Source: Paraphaeosphaeria minitans (lineage: Eukaryota; Ascomycota; Dothideomycetes; Pleosporales; Didymosphaeriaceae). From it: DNA of 64,000 nucleotides. A program made the translations under genes and the position numbers. Position 1 is the first letter of the stretch. Every line of letters begins with the position of its first letter. Below the pieces are notes generated by a model. The model was not told the origin of the DNA, did no database searches, and saw only the letters and a program-made list of their open reading frames with translations. The DNA lies in NCBI GenBank assembly GCA_015832175.1, contig WJXW01000007.1, positions 2,108,001 to 2,172,000 of the forward strand. Reading direction: 5' to 3'. Below, piece after piece: positions 35,490 through 46,821 of the stretch.

Positions 35490-38400
35490 ATGCGTCTAGA
35501 CGTCAAGGTATGGCACGCTGCTAGGAGTTGTACAGTACGGAGAGGAGCAAGTGCTGATACATTTGGCAATACAGAGACAGCTGTTTGCGCGGTCAGAGAG
35601 AGTCAAAGGTGAGCTTGCGCATGCGCTCCGGGACCACATTAAGCTAATACGCCGTAGGAATTGGTAAAAACCACCCAATCCGGCTGCGACCTACATACTA
35701 AACGCCTCGAAGACTTTCACCCGACCGAGCCATGGATCCTCACCACACTATACAGCGGTACGCGTGGACGGAGCTCTACAAGAGCATTGCGCATACTGAC
35801 GCCGACCAGGACACGTTCACATATGGTCCTATGTCTCGCAATCTATCGTCAAGACTTTCGAGCTCTGCGATGTGCCTGTCCGAGCAGGTCGCTTCATCGC
35901 TCGAAAGAATTGGATTGTCGCAGGTGTGCAGCCCCCAGGTGATGCGAAGGCGCAAAAAACATGCTGACGGTGCACTCCAGGCTCGGATGACTTCAGGCTT
36001 CGCGTTTACAACTACAACACCTCAGAGAAGGTCACCGAATTCGAAGCACACCCCGATTACATTCGTGCGATTGCTGTGCACCCTACACAGCCCTTTGTTC
36101 TCACCGCGAGCGTAGGTAGTTCGAGTGGACTAGACCGTGGGCAACGCTGATAAAGTGGCAGGATGATATGACAATCAAGCTGTGGGACTGGGACAAATCA
36201 TGGAAATGTGCGTCCACTGATACAGCGGCCAGCTGCAGCGCTAACCTCGTGCAGGTGTACAGGTATTCGAAGGCCACGGACACTATGTTATGGGCATTGC
36301 GATCAATCCCAAGGATCCCAACACATTTGCCTCGGCCTGCTTGGACAGGACCGTCAAGATATGGTCTCTAGGCAGCTCTACGCCTAACTTCACACTCGAA
36401 GCGCACGAGGCCAAGGGTGTGAACTTCATCGACTACTACCCGCAATCCGACAAACCATACCTCCTTACCACGTCGGATGACCGAACCGTAAAAGTTTGGG
36501 ACTACACCACGAAGGCTCTCATCGCCACTCTGGAAGGTCATACTTCAAACGTCAGTTTCGCAGTCTACCACCCCGAACTTCCAGTGATCATTTCCGGATC
36601 TGAAGATGGCACAATCAAGATTTGGCACTCGTCAACGTACCGACTAGAACAATCGTTGAACTATGGGCTAGAGCGCGCTTGGTGTGTAGCGTACCAAAAG
36701 GGCAAGAACGGCGTGGCACTGGGTTTCGATGATGGTGCGGTGGTTATTTCCATGGGCCGAGAGGAGCCAGCGGTCAGCATGGATGCCGGAGGAAAGCTTC
36801 TCTGGGCAAGACACAACGAAATCCTCACAGCCGTGATCAAAGGGAACGAAACCCTGAAGGACTCCGAACGACTCACCCTGCCGAACAAAGACCTTGGCTC
36901 AACCGAAATATATCCCCAGTCGCTACTCCATTCGCCAAACGGACGTTTCGTTGCTGTTTGCGGTGACGGGGAATACATCATCTACACTGCATTGGCCCTC
37001 CGAAATCAAGCGTTTGGCTCAGCACTCGATTTTGTGTGGGCTTCCAAGGAACACGACAAAGATTATGCGATCCGAGAGTCCTCTACCAGCGTTAAGACCT
37101 TCCGCAACTTCAAGGAGCGAAGCGTGCTCAACGTGGGCTTTTCTGCCGACGGGCTGAGTGGCGGTGTACTGCTCGGCGTCAAAGGACAAGGTGGCATCGG
37201 CTTCTTCGACTGGGATAGCGGCGCTCTTGTACGTAGGATAGAGGTCGAGCCAAAGAGTGTCTACTGGTCGGAGAGCGGAGAGTTGGTCACTTTGGCCACC
37301 GACGACACATTCTACGTTCTCCGATACTCGCGTGAGAACTACTTGGAGGCGGTGCAAAGTGGCGAGGTCGACGAGGATGGTGCGGAGTCGGCTTTCGAGG
37401 TTGTGTGTGACATCAATGAGAGGTATGCATTGACTGGAACTGTATTTTTGAATATTTGGCTAACCAGACTAGCGTTCGGACTGGTACATGGGTGGGAGAC
37501 TGCTTCATCTACACCAACAGCACGAACCGGTTGAACTACCTTGTGGGTGACCAGACCTACACTATTTCACACTTCGATGCGCCACACTACGTACTTGGAT
37601 ACCTCCCCCGGGACTCAAGGATATACATCGCTGACAAAGACGTCAACGTGGTCTCTTTTGCACTCTCACTCGCTGTTGTCGAGTACCAAACTCTTGTACT
37701 GCGTGGAGACCTCAATGCCGCCGAAGAAGTTCTTCCTTCAGTACCAAAGGATCAGAACAACAAGATTGCGAGGTTCCTGGAGGGCCAGGGCTACAAAGAG
37801 CTCGCACTTACCGTCGCCACGGATCCAGAACACCGTTTTGATCTGGCTCTGTCACTAGGGGACCTTCAGCAGGCCGTTGCCATCGCCCGGGAGCAAGATA
37901 CCGAGCACAAGTGGAAGACAGTCGGAGACGCTGCTCTGAGCGCTTGGGAGGTAAACTTGGCACAAGAGTGCTTCGTGAAGGCGAAGGATCTCGGCTCATT
38001 GCTCCTTATCTACTCCGCTACCTCGGACGCTGACGGTCTGCGTGAACTCGCCTCCCTCGCTGAGGCGGCAACGGCTAATAACGTAGCATTCTCGGCTCTG
38101 TGGCAGGTGGACGATGTACAGGGTTGCATTGACCTGCTCGTCAAGACCAACCGCCTCGCCGAAGCCGTCCTCTTCGCCCAGACGTACAAGCCCAGCGCCG
38201 CCGCTGGACTCGTCAAGGAGTGGAAGGTCAGCCTGGAGAAGGAGGGCAAGACCAAGGTCGGCCGGTTGCTTGGGCAGCCTCCCATCGAGGGCGAGGGTGA
38301 CGACGAAATGTTCCCTGAGTGGGAAGAGTACTTGAGGTTGGAGAAGGAGGGAGGCACCGTCGAAGACCTCGCGGTCGGTGAGGCGGAGGTAGAGGAGGAT

Positions 38401-38499
38401 GCGGACGGCGTTGAAGAGGAGATTGCGGAGGAGGCAGAAGAAGAGGATGAGGAGGAAGAAGAAGAAGAAGAAGAAGAAGAAGAAGAGGACGAGGAGTAG
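35490..38499 (+). CDS. SEC27: coatomer subunit beta-prime (COPI, WD-repeat)
   Basis: Nine exons: 35490-35507, 35575-35608, 35658-35663, 35713-35757, 35810-35923, 35981-36111, 36162-36207, 36255-37422, 37473-38499 (862 aa); every phase closes. The start [20 protein letters not shown] and the six to seven N-terminal WD repeats ([68 protein letters not shown]) are those of COPB2/Sec27. The second propeller and alpha-solenoid follow ([20 protein letters not shown]). The C-terminus ends in a Glu/Asp-rich tract of over 30 residues. The protein is part of the COPI cage that returns KKxx cargo from Golgi to ER. Exon 3 has only 6 nt (GAATTG) and is needed to complete KGID. The heavy loading of 5' introns fits an ancient, highly expressed gene. 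Confidence 0.95.
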
Positions 38500-38994
38500 G
38501 ACTCCCACTCCGACCATACACTAGCGGATACGGCGGTGGCGCCTACGGAAGGTGATCAGGATTGGGGAACCCAAATGAGGGAGTTGTCAACGTTGTTCAG
38601 GGAATGGAGGGTCTACATGGCTGATGGTCCTGCGCGTCATCCGTGACGATGCGGGTGGGTAGATGAGCGAAAATAATTCCCTCTGTTCTAGAATAGCGAG
38701 TTGTTGTTATCGTATGCTTGGTACGCAGTCGCAGTCGCATGCGCATGCGCTTGCGCCGTCTAATCGTCCGTCCCCTTTCTAACGACGTAACGCCGATCGG
38801 CATGTCCAATCCATGTCCCCAAAGCAGAGAGCACCTACATGCCGTCATTGGTCAAAACATGCCGCCTGTTATATACGGCCGGTGAGCAGAGTCCCAGCCA
38901 CCGCTCCCTCGAAATCTGTACAGTACAATCAAGAAGCACGAAAAACACGCCGCGCCCGCGTGCCGCTGCACCCCCTCCCACGCTGCTGGCGACT
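38500..38994. other. convergent 3' spacer
   Basis: The 0.5 kb between the coatomer gene (plus) and MSP1 (minus), which converge. No gene or RNA is recognised. GCATGCGCATGCGC near 38738 is a short alternating purine-pyrimidine stretch. Confidence 0.55.
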
Positions 38995-40513
38995 CTACCG
39001 CACCCGCGCACCCTCAGCGTCACGGTGAGCGCTGTCCCGGGTATTGTCCTCGCCGCTCTCCGTCCCGGAGCTGCTCGTCGCGTCGCTCTCCTCGGTCGTG
39101 TGTATCTGCCGCCCACCGCCCTCGGTCACGTTAACGACCTCGTCGGCGACGTCGTCCAGCTCGGGGCTGTCAACCTCGCGCAGCCCGCGGCCCCGGCCGA
39201 AGAAGTCTTCCGTGCGTAGCCCCCGCACGTCCTGCGGATTCACGCCCTGCCGTAATCGCCCCTCCTTCTTCATCTTGCGGATGTACTCGCGCACGGGGCC
39301 CATGGCCGCGTCGCGACACGCCTCCTTGATGTCTGAGCCGGACATGCCCGCCGAGAGCCGCACGATGTAGTCGAGGTCCAAGTTCTGCTTGTCCATCTGG
39401 GTGTCGCGCAAGATCAGGCTGAAGATTTTGCTGCGCTGTCCGGCGTTGGGCAGCGCGACGGGGAACTTCTTGGGCATGCGCCGCAGGATGGCTTCGTCGA
39501 TGTCCTGGATGCGGTTCGTCGCGCCGAGGATGCAGATGCGCTGGGGGTCGCCCGAGCCCGAGCGCGTGGCCGACGTCAGCCCGTCCCACTGCGTCATGAA
39601 CTCGGCCTTGACCATGCCCGAGGCCTCGTGCTCGCCGGAGCGGCGCTGGCCGAGCACGGCGTCGATTTCGTCGATGAAGACGATGGAGGGCTGGAGCTTG
39701 CGCGCGAGGCTGAAGACGGCGGACACAAGCTTGTTGGAGTCGCCGTACCACTTTTCCGTTATGGTGCTGATGTGCAGGTTTATGAAGCAAGCGCCCGACT
39801 CGTGGGCGAGGGCTTTGGCGAGCATGGTTTTGCCGCAGCCGGGGGGACCGTAGAGGAGGACGCCCGAGGGTGCGGAGAGGAGGGACGACGAGTGGGAGTA
39901 GAGGTGAGGGAGGGTGAGCGGGTAGATGACGGATTCTTTGAGCTCTTCGATGATGGGGTCGAGGCCGCCGATGTCTGGTTGCATTCTGTCAGTTCATACC
40001 TAAAGATCGTAGCACTTTGGTGAGGGAGCATGTAAAGGAAGAGCATAGAAGGGGAATATAAAGGGAGGGAATGCAAGTACCGTCGAAGGACACGGGAATC
40101 TCCTCGGGCGCAACAACCTCCATCGCAATCGTCTGCTCGTACGCCGTCAAGTTCAGGTCTTCTATCCTGGGCCTGTCACCGCGTTTTCTCCGCTCGTATT
40201 CGTCATCGCTGTCGCTGTCGTACGCATCGCGTGCTTTGTTGCTGAGTATGGCGCCGAGCTTGCGGTTCGCGGCCGATGCTTTGCGCTTTGCTTCTTCTTT
40301 CTGCTGGGCGTCAGGGTCGAGGCGCGCAAGGAGATTTCGGATGATGAAGTAGGCTATCGCAGGCTGTGCACACGAGTTAGAGAGATACTCGGCGTGATTG
40401 TCGACACGTGCTGCGCGAGCAATATGTGCACGGGGCAAGATACGTACGGCGGCCATGGCCATGATTATGTCTGGGAGGTAGCCCGTGAGGCTGCTCTTCT
40501 TGTTGGAGCTCAT
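38995..40513 (-). CDS. MSP1: mitochondrial outer-membrane AAA ATPase Msp1/ATAD1
   Basis: Three exons on the minus strand: 40448-40513, 40081-40363, 38995-39974 (442 aa). The 106-nt second intron is joined at the AACCAG acceptor because this gives FDDIGGLD, the canonical Msp1 motif. An N-terminal helix (IIMAMAAPAIAYFIIRNLL) anchors the protein. A charged linker and one AAA+ module follow: Walker A GPPGCGKT, Walker B IVFIDEIDA, the pore-loop-like EKWYGDS, GATNR and RRMPKKF. Msp1 extracts mistargeted tail-anchored proteins and stalled precursors from the mitochondrial outer membrane. The C-terminal 60 residues are Glu/Ser-rich and longer than in yeast. It is divergent with TIM21, 247 bp away. 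Confidence 0.93.
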
Positions 40514-40760
40514 TGTGGATGATTTGCCCTTCCAATCCTCAAGACGTGGAGTAGGAGGATTGCGACGAGCGGCGTGGACACGGAGGCGAATGCGCTGCGT
40601 TGGCTCGTGAAGTTGCAACCATGTCGCTGTTCCGCTCCCGCTCGGCGACGCCACACGTGTGGCGCATGGCCTCGGCCTTGGCCTGCCTCTCGCATCGAGC
40701 TCGCGCCGTGAGCTCCTCCATCTGAACGCTTTCGCAGACTGCGAATGCCTGAGCGACACA
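40514..40760. promoter_or_regulatory. shared divergent promoter of MSP1 and TIM21
   Basis: Only 247 bp separate the two start codons of genes transcribed in opposite directions, so both promoters must lie here or overlap the 5' ends. Both products work in mitochondrial membranes, so co-regulation is plausible. I do not see a TATA box; specific factor sites cannot be assigned. Confidence 0.55.
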
Positions 40761-41526
40761 ATGGCAACTATTTATAAGCCCACCGAAGCGATCCAGCTTC
40801 TTCGGCCCATCACGAGACGACCTATTTGTCTACAACGGAAACGGGCGGCGCGCGTAGCATTCTCTACTTCTCAGCCCGCACGATCAACGGAAACGAGCAA
40901 AGGTCCTCCGCAGCCTACGAGGAGGGCAGTCACAATCGCCAATGACTCAGGTGCGGTGCGCTGGAGCGACCTGTCACTGGGGGAGAAGGCATCGCGAACT
41001 GTGCAGCAGTCCTTCAACCTGTCTGTAGTCCTAGTGGGCATCGTTATGACAGCAAGTCTCCCCGCCCGACTACACCTCGACCCAACTGACAGGATAACAG
41101 TGTGGCGTGGGCTTCTTCCTCTTCACCGACGTCTTCAGCCCCGACTCCAAAACCGCACACTTCAACCGCGCGACCACCGCCATCCGCGCCCACCCCGAAT
41201 GCCAGCGTCTGCTCGGCCCAGGAAACGAAATCGCCGCCCACGGCGAAGCGTCGTGGTCACGTTTGGCCCGCAATCGGTACCTGTCATCTAGCACCGAGAC
41301 GGACAAGTGGGGCACCGAGCACTTGAGGTTCAGGTTCTACGTGGAGGGACCGCTGGGACAGGGCGTTGCGCACGTGCATCTGACCAAGAGGCCGAGCCAG
41401 CACGAGTACGAGTACCATACGCTGGCGGTGGATGTGAAGGGACACCAGAGGATATATCTGGAGAACGCGGATGGGAAGGCAGGGGGGAAAGTTGCGCCCA
41501 AGATCTTTGGCGCGCGGTGGTGGTGA
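40761..41526 (+). CDS. TIM21: mitochondrial import inner membrane translocase subunit Tim21
   Basis: Two exons: 40761-41042 and 41101-41526 (235 aa). The intron starts with GTTATG, a less common donor, and ends CTGACAGGATAACAG; it is the only choice that joins VVLVGI to CGVGFFLFTDVFSPDS in phase. The N-terminus is Arg-rich without acidic residues (LRPITRRPICLQRKRAARVA), a typical presequence. One transmembrane helix follows at about 85-105. The intermembrane-space domain has the Tim21 signature FTDVFSPDSKTAHFNRA. Tim21 binds Tom22 and links TIM23 to the respiratory chain during presequence import. The frame runs to WWG-less GARWW and TGA at 41526. Confidence 0.9.
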
Positions 41527-42116
41527 AGGAATGAAGAAGTGTGCGAACGCGACCTGGGAAAAGCAGGTGATGGAAGAGGGAGGACTGAGCGTTTCAAGTT
41601 TGGGAGTTCGACGGCACTCCACAGTATTTGGGAGTGTCTGACCTTTCGATGAAACCCACAGCCACACACCATGCCGCCATGTTGGCGCAAGAAGTCGGAT
41701 GTTCCCAGGTAACGCCTGTGGTAAAGGTATCTGAGTTTACCCCGTAACCTTCTTGTACGAATGTGATATACATTGACCGCATCACTATCTTCCTTGACAT
41801 CAGCGTATCCGACCCAACATGAACTTTGCAATCCGGGAAGAGTACGCGAGCGCAAGATACGTACACGATGAAACCCTCTCAAATGCTATCTATTTCGTAT
41901 GCGATGCAAGTCCCAATGTACCAACCCCATATATCATCGTTATCGAACCCAGTCCCAATCCAAATCCCAACGCCAAGACGCTCAATATGCACAACGTTAC
42001 CAGTGGACAATCAAGCTCCACGAGCGAGACCGGAGTCCTGTGCCATCCATCCAACCCAACCCAAGCCGAACGACCACAAGCACAAGAATCTTCCCCCGAA
42101 CCTAACCCAGCACCTC
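41527..42116. other. convergent 3' spacer
   Basis: 0.59 kb between TIM21 (plus) and the unassigned minus-strand gene. The long frame across 41819-42635 on the plus strand is antisense to that gene and is not called. Confidence 0.55.
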
Positions 42117-43444
42117 CTACTCCAAGCGCCCCATCAATCCCCTCCTCACCTTCGTATTGACCACCCCCCCCACCCCAAACGCCGGCACAATGCGCCCCAT
42201 GCGCGCCAAACTCGCCATGCCCCAATCCCGCAGCACCCGCCTCGCCCTCCCGTCCCGCCCCCACAGCGCCACCCCAGCCCGGTTGTACAGATCCAACCCC
42301 AGCAAATGCAGCGGCGTGCTCACCACCTGCACGGCCGCCGGGGTCACAAACTGCGCCACGCTCGCGGCACTCATCCACCTCTGCGCTTCGGCGCCCATGT
42401 GCGTGGCCACGGTGGGGGCGAGCAAGGGGGGCAGGTTGAAGGAGGCGAAGATGGTGAGGGAGTCGCGGAGGGTGAAGAGGGCGAAGGTGGGGAGGGGTAC
42501 GGGGCGCGTGGATCCGGGGGAGCCGAAGAGCTGGGTGAAGCGGGAGTCTTTGTAGAGGCAGAGGGCGAGGTTGGCGGAGCTGGTGGCGAGGAATTTCGGG
42601 GTGCCGGCTGTGGTGGTGGAGGCGGGTGTGGATGAGAGGGTCGAGGTGGCGGTGTCGAGGGTGTTGGCTGTGAAGTAGGTGCCGAAGTAGAGGGACTGTG
42701 GCGGTGGTTGTTAGCTTGTGGGGTTTTGGGTGGGGAGGGGCGTCGTGGAGGTAGGATAGATGGGATGAATGATGCATGGTGGAGGATGGGATAGAAGGGA
42801 TGGATGATGCATCGTGGATAGTATAAATGGGATGAATGATGCATGGTGGAGGATGGGATAGAAGGGATGAATGATGCATCGTGGATAGTGTAAATGGGAT
42901 GAATGATGCGTCGTGGAGGATAGGATAGATGGGATGAATGATGCATCGTGGAGGATAGGATAGAAAGAATGAATAATCCATCGTGGAGGATAGAAAAGAC
43001 ATGATCAACGGTAGGCAGGTATATCAGAAAAGAAAGAAAGGTTCGCCCAACACGTACAAAAATCAGCACAAAAGGCTTGCTCCCCAGAAACCGATGCGGC
43101 GCCACCAGCAACTCCCTCGCGCTCTTCTTCAAGCTCCCCCCCAGCGCGTTCCGCCCGCTCGCGTTCTCGATGATGCCCTTGTCTATGATGGTGATGATGG
43201 GCGCGACCAACACGCCCGCCGCACCCGCAGCCAGCGCATCCGCGCCCACCCTCAGCCCCAGCTTCTCCGTATTCCACGGCGCACTCGGGTGCGCAGCGGG
43301 CATGTTGGGTTTCGGGAGTGTGGGCGCGTCCCAGGGGATTTCGGCTGGTTCGGCGACGCTCTGGATGGCGGTATGCGGTGCGGACGGGTCGGCGTGTGCT
43401 GGTGCTTCGCTCACCGAGTGTTGTGTCGCGTTCGTCTCGGCCAT
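42117..43444 (-). CDS. conserved fungal protein of unknown function, probably membrane-associated
   Basis: Two exons on the minus strand: 43058-43444 and 42117-42695 (321 aa), joined by a 362-nt intron GTACGTG..GCCACAG in phase, giving KPFVLIF-SLYFGTYFTANT. The first 60 residues are low-complexity. Then come WNTEKLGLRVGADALAAGAA and a hydrophobic stretch (GVLVAPIITIIDKGII), a basic segment (LKKSARELLVAPHRFLGSKP), and a second hydrophobic stretch across the exon junction. Gly- and Ala-rich helices with conserved small residues recall mitochondrial or organelle membrane proteins, but I do not recognise a named family. The neighbours MSP1 and TIM21 are mitochondrial, which is weak contextual support only. 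The intron is filled by a minisatellite. Confidence 0.75.
42755..42995 (-). repeat. intronic minisatellite, units of about 31-36 bp
   Basis: Seven to eight degenerate tandem units with the core GGGATGAATGATGCATCGTGG alternate between longer and shorter spacers (GAGGATAGGATAGAT versus ATAGTGTAAAT). The whole array lies inside the intron of the unassigned gene. GATGAATGATGCAT contains ATGCAT palindromes. Confidence 0.9.
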
Positions 43445-44667
43445 GGCAGCGTTCTCCCGGAACTGATAGACTCGAGCGTCCTGCGGTGCTGCATGTACTT
43501 TCTTTTTCTTGATCTTTCGTGTCGGGCTCTTTCGTCTGATCACGTCGCTGTTCTCCCAAGTCGTCCTCGAGCCGGGCGTCTGAAGGCGCGGATCCCAAAG
43601 CCACGCTGAACCGACGACACAAACGGCGCGGGAGTGAGAGGTAAGTACTCCATCTCGCAAAGACGCACGATCACCTACCTAGTTTCCCGCAAAGAAAGCT
43701 CCACGACCCCAGTCGCAGTTTAGCAAGCTTAGCGTCGGTGATCGCTGCGTCGTCAAGGTTCAAGGTGCCGAAGTCGGAGCAAAGCGCACCGAGGTCCATC
43801 GCGCCCCGTTTCCTTGGCGCGTGGGCCGCGAACCGACCCGATCGGCTCTGGGGGGGATCCCGCGGGAGGGTATCGTCGGGTGAGCGATATACCATGTACG
43901 TCCAGACTTGACTTGACGGCGAGGGTTGTGTGGGCCCTGGGGTGGCAGGACAGGCAGAGCGCCCTCCTAGACTACTAGATGCCCATGTCTGCGCCGTGCA
44001 GAATGAGAATGGGCGTCGATTGCGTGGGAGCGCTTAGCCCCGGCGCTGTTGGACACCTTGTCGTCCCTGACTATCTATTGCAACACTCGAAACGAACACG
44101 CAAGCCGAAGAGGCAGATGGACATCTAGATAGTGGAACGACTCGGCGCTAAACAGGCCTCCGCTTCAGTGACCAAGCAACCATTCGCACGTGATATTTCT
44201 CTCTTCTCGTCTCAATAACCAACTACAACCCGCAGCCCTCCCAGTAATACCAAATGCGCGTGAAATCCAAAACGATCCAGGGTAATAGAAACGGGTTCGC
44301 CGCCATGATGTTCCGGTACGCCAAAGCTCGGATTCGATCCTCCCCCATTTTGCAACGCCGTGAAGTCGTGAGTGCCGAAGAACCGCCCAGTCGAAAAGCT
44401 GAAAAGCTGGTCAAGTGAAGCGAAGAGTCGTGTATGCCAGATCCCATATCGTCCCGTTATGCCCCCAACCCAACCCAATCCAGCCCATCCCGATCATGAT
44501 CCAATCGTGCCCATCCCCTTCCCCCTGCCTGCACCCTAAATCCAAACCCAGCGTTTTCTCGTCGCAAAGCCAAAAGTTCAAACGATGCAAAAAGCCCCAT
44601 CCAACCGCTTTCCCAAAACACAAAAGGCACCTGGCAGATCCCATGTTCGCTGAAAAACACAAAATGC
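43445..44667. other. spacer between the unassigned gene and BEM1
   Basis: 1.2 kb carrying the promoter of the unassigned gene and the 3' region of BEM1; both are on the minus strand. Short frames at 43671-43895 and 44212-44671 show no domain. The BEM1 stop is next to a donor-like AGGTGAGC, so a small extra 3' exon of BEM1 could lie here. Confidence 0.5.
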
Positions 44668-46821
44668 TCACCTCTTGGTCATGACCGACAATGAAAGCTT
44701 CGGGTTCCTCTCCACCGCGATTTGCAGATCCTCGTCGTTTTCAATCGGGTAGTACTTGCCTTCCAGCTCGTCCCTGTATTCAACCATCAAATCTTCGTCC
44801 CTCTCCGAAGGATGTTCCACTGCTCTCCGTTCTTTCAGCTTGGTGTACAGGTCAGAGTATCTGAGCGATAGCGGCATGCGAATGACAACACAGTTGTCTT
44901 CTTCGAACCAGACTTTGATCTTCAACGCTGATCCAACCCCGGTACTCGTGGATGTGGATGTTGCTGACAGTCCAGTGTGCTGGTGTGACATCGGTGGGGG
45001 GTTCAAACCGCCCTGGGTGCTGCCCATGGACATGCCTCGCTGGTGGCTCGGAAAACTGGACCCTGTAGAGTATGGAGTCTGCGGTGTGGTGGCCTGCAAC
45101 TGATCCGCAGACGACTGCCTCGACGCGCCCTGCGACGGATTCGATGATTGACCTGACGTCTGCGATAGACGGTACTCTTCTTGCGCGACCAGTTCTGGAT
45201 CAATTTCGTAATCTCCTGACCTGGGTGCGAAGAAGCCCTTGACTAGATGACCACGGGTGATGTGCTGGCCCAACATCAATAGTTTTTGGATGTATTCATC
45301 TAGGTTAGCTCGACGTCCATTAGAGATGTTGTCGGTGACATAAGTCACTGGTCCAGGCATAAATGGCAGCGTGCGCTCGCCCCCGGTGGTACCAGCTTCC
45401 TGGGGGTGTGTCGCAATCAGCTGAATTTGCAGATCGTAGAAATCCTGGTACAGTCGCTGCAACTCCCAATGGCGGCCATCTTCCATCTGGCATTCGATAA
45501 TGAACCAGAAGATGTCGTCGGCGAAACAGTACCGTGGAACGCATGCTTTTACCGGTGCACAGAGACTCGAGCCCGATGCTCGTTGGTCCTGGCGAGGTTG
45601 CTGTGCGAGTGAGCCACTGCGCGAATGAGATGAGACCTACGAGAATCCTGGTTAGACAAATGCGGAAGCTGCAGAGTGCTCATTAGGCAAAACTCACCGA
45701 ACTGGCTTGACCATAGCCTCCATTTGATGCCCCGCCCGCCTGACTCTTGCCACTCAGGCTCATTCGTTCCATGCCTTGCTGGAGAGTTTGCTGAGAATTG
45801 GCTTCAAGTTTGCCGAGAGGTATGCTTCCGTTCTTGTAGTCCGCGGCCATCTTTTTCCACTCTTCGACCTTTGGCACGCCCGCCCGTCGCACCGCTTCGT
45901 GCGGATCAGTCACAGCCTTTCCGGTCGTCATGTCCCTGATCTCAATAAAGGAGACCGGTATGAGGCCGGGGCCCCCGAGTCGTGTGATGGGCTTTGCGAC
46001 AAACCATTCCGGGTTTGACTGTGCAATGACAATGATGGCCTCTCCCTCTTTTGCCTCCAACTCGTCCGGTCGCTCTGCCTTGAAATCGTACATGACGATT
46101 CCGTAAACCATGGCTCCCGTTCCCTTCATCATGGCGGCCATGCCACTCATGCCACTCATGCCACTCATGCCGCCCATGCCTCCCATGCCTCCCATGCCTC
46201 CTGTCCGTGACATTGTGGCTAGTGATCCGCCGACGTCTGTACTGATTGGACTGGTGATGCTGCGCTCCTGGTAGCCCGAGTCGTGGGGTGCGTTCTGGTT
46301 CGCAGGGGTAGATTTGGTAGAGCCAGCGCTGTCACGCACTGTTTTGCCCACTTCGTCAAAGTACGTAACGGGCACCAGACCGCGGGCGCCGTGGAGAGGG
46401 TTACAGGCCTCGTACCACTCTTTGTCGTTTTCGCGGCCGATGACGTGCAGGAAGTCGCCCGTGGAGAAGCTCAGGAAGCCGGCGTTGGGGGCAGCGTCGG
46501 GCGGGCCGCTGTAGTCGTAGAGGGCTTTTATGACCTGCGTTGCGGCGCTGTTAGCGGAGAGGACGCGCAGCGTTGCGACGGCTCACCTTCTTGGGCGGTA
46601 CTATGGCGATGGCGTCCTTGGGGGGGATGGAGATGTGGTGTGGCCGAGTGTCCTTCTCCCCCTTCACCGATCTCCTGACGAACTACGAAGCACGTTAGCG
46701 CTGGTGACGGCATGACTCGGCGGCGAGGGCGGGCGCGTATGCATGTTTGGTGCACGGTGGACGGTGGATGGTGGATGGTGGATGGTGTACGGTGTACGGT
46801 GTACGGTGTGTGTACCTTCAT
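44668..46821 (-). CDS. BEM1: polarity scaffold Bem1/Scd2 (SH3-SH3-PX-PB1)
   Basis: Four exons on the minus strand: 46816-46821, 46587-46682, 45698-46534, 44668-45636 (635 aa). Exon 1 is only ATGAAG; exon 2 gives FVRRSVKGEKDTRPHHISIP, the usual Bem1 N-terminus. First SH3: VIKALYDYSG through GLVPVTYFD. Second SH3: VYGIVMYDFKAERPDELEAK through GGPGLIPVSFIE. Between them lies a Gly-Met tract, (GGM)n(SGM)n. The PX domain covers KACVPRYCFADDIFWFIIEC to GHLVKGFF, binding phosphoinositides. A Ser/Gln/Pro linker leads to the C-terminal PB1 domain (LKIKVWFEEDNCVVIRMP) that binds Cdc24. The protein brings Cdc24, Cdc42 and PAK together at sites of polarised growth. The stop codon overlaps a GTGAGC, so the last residues are less certain. 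Confidence 0.92.
46752..46812 (+). repeat. GGTGGAT/GGTGTAC heptad array in BEM1 intron 1
   Basis: Heptad units GGTGGAC, GGTGGAT (three) and GGTGTAC (three) in tandem occupy nearly half of the 133-nt first intron, next to its donor. The units nearest the exon include the GTAC that forms the donor itself. Confidence 0.85.

Noticed and set aside
38450..38500. (GAA)n tract at the end of the coatomer gene as a separate repeat
   Set aside because: It encodes the acidic Glu-rich tail in frame, a normal feature of the gene.
41826..42635. 269-codon plus-strand frame
   Set aside because: Antisense to exon 2 of the unassigned gene; Pro/His/Gln-rich low complexity without a domain.
41890..43660. Two long minus-strand frames (372 and 429 codons)
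   Set aside because: They read through the minisatellite intron of the unassigned gene in wrong phases (repeats of SSTMHHSSHLSYP type). The true gene uses other frames joined by splice sites.
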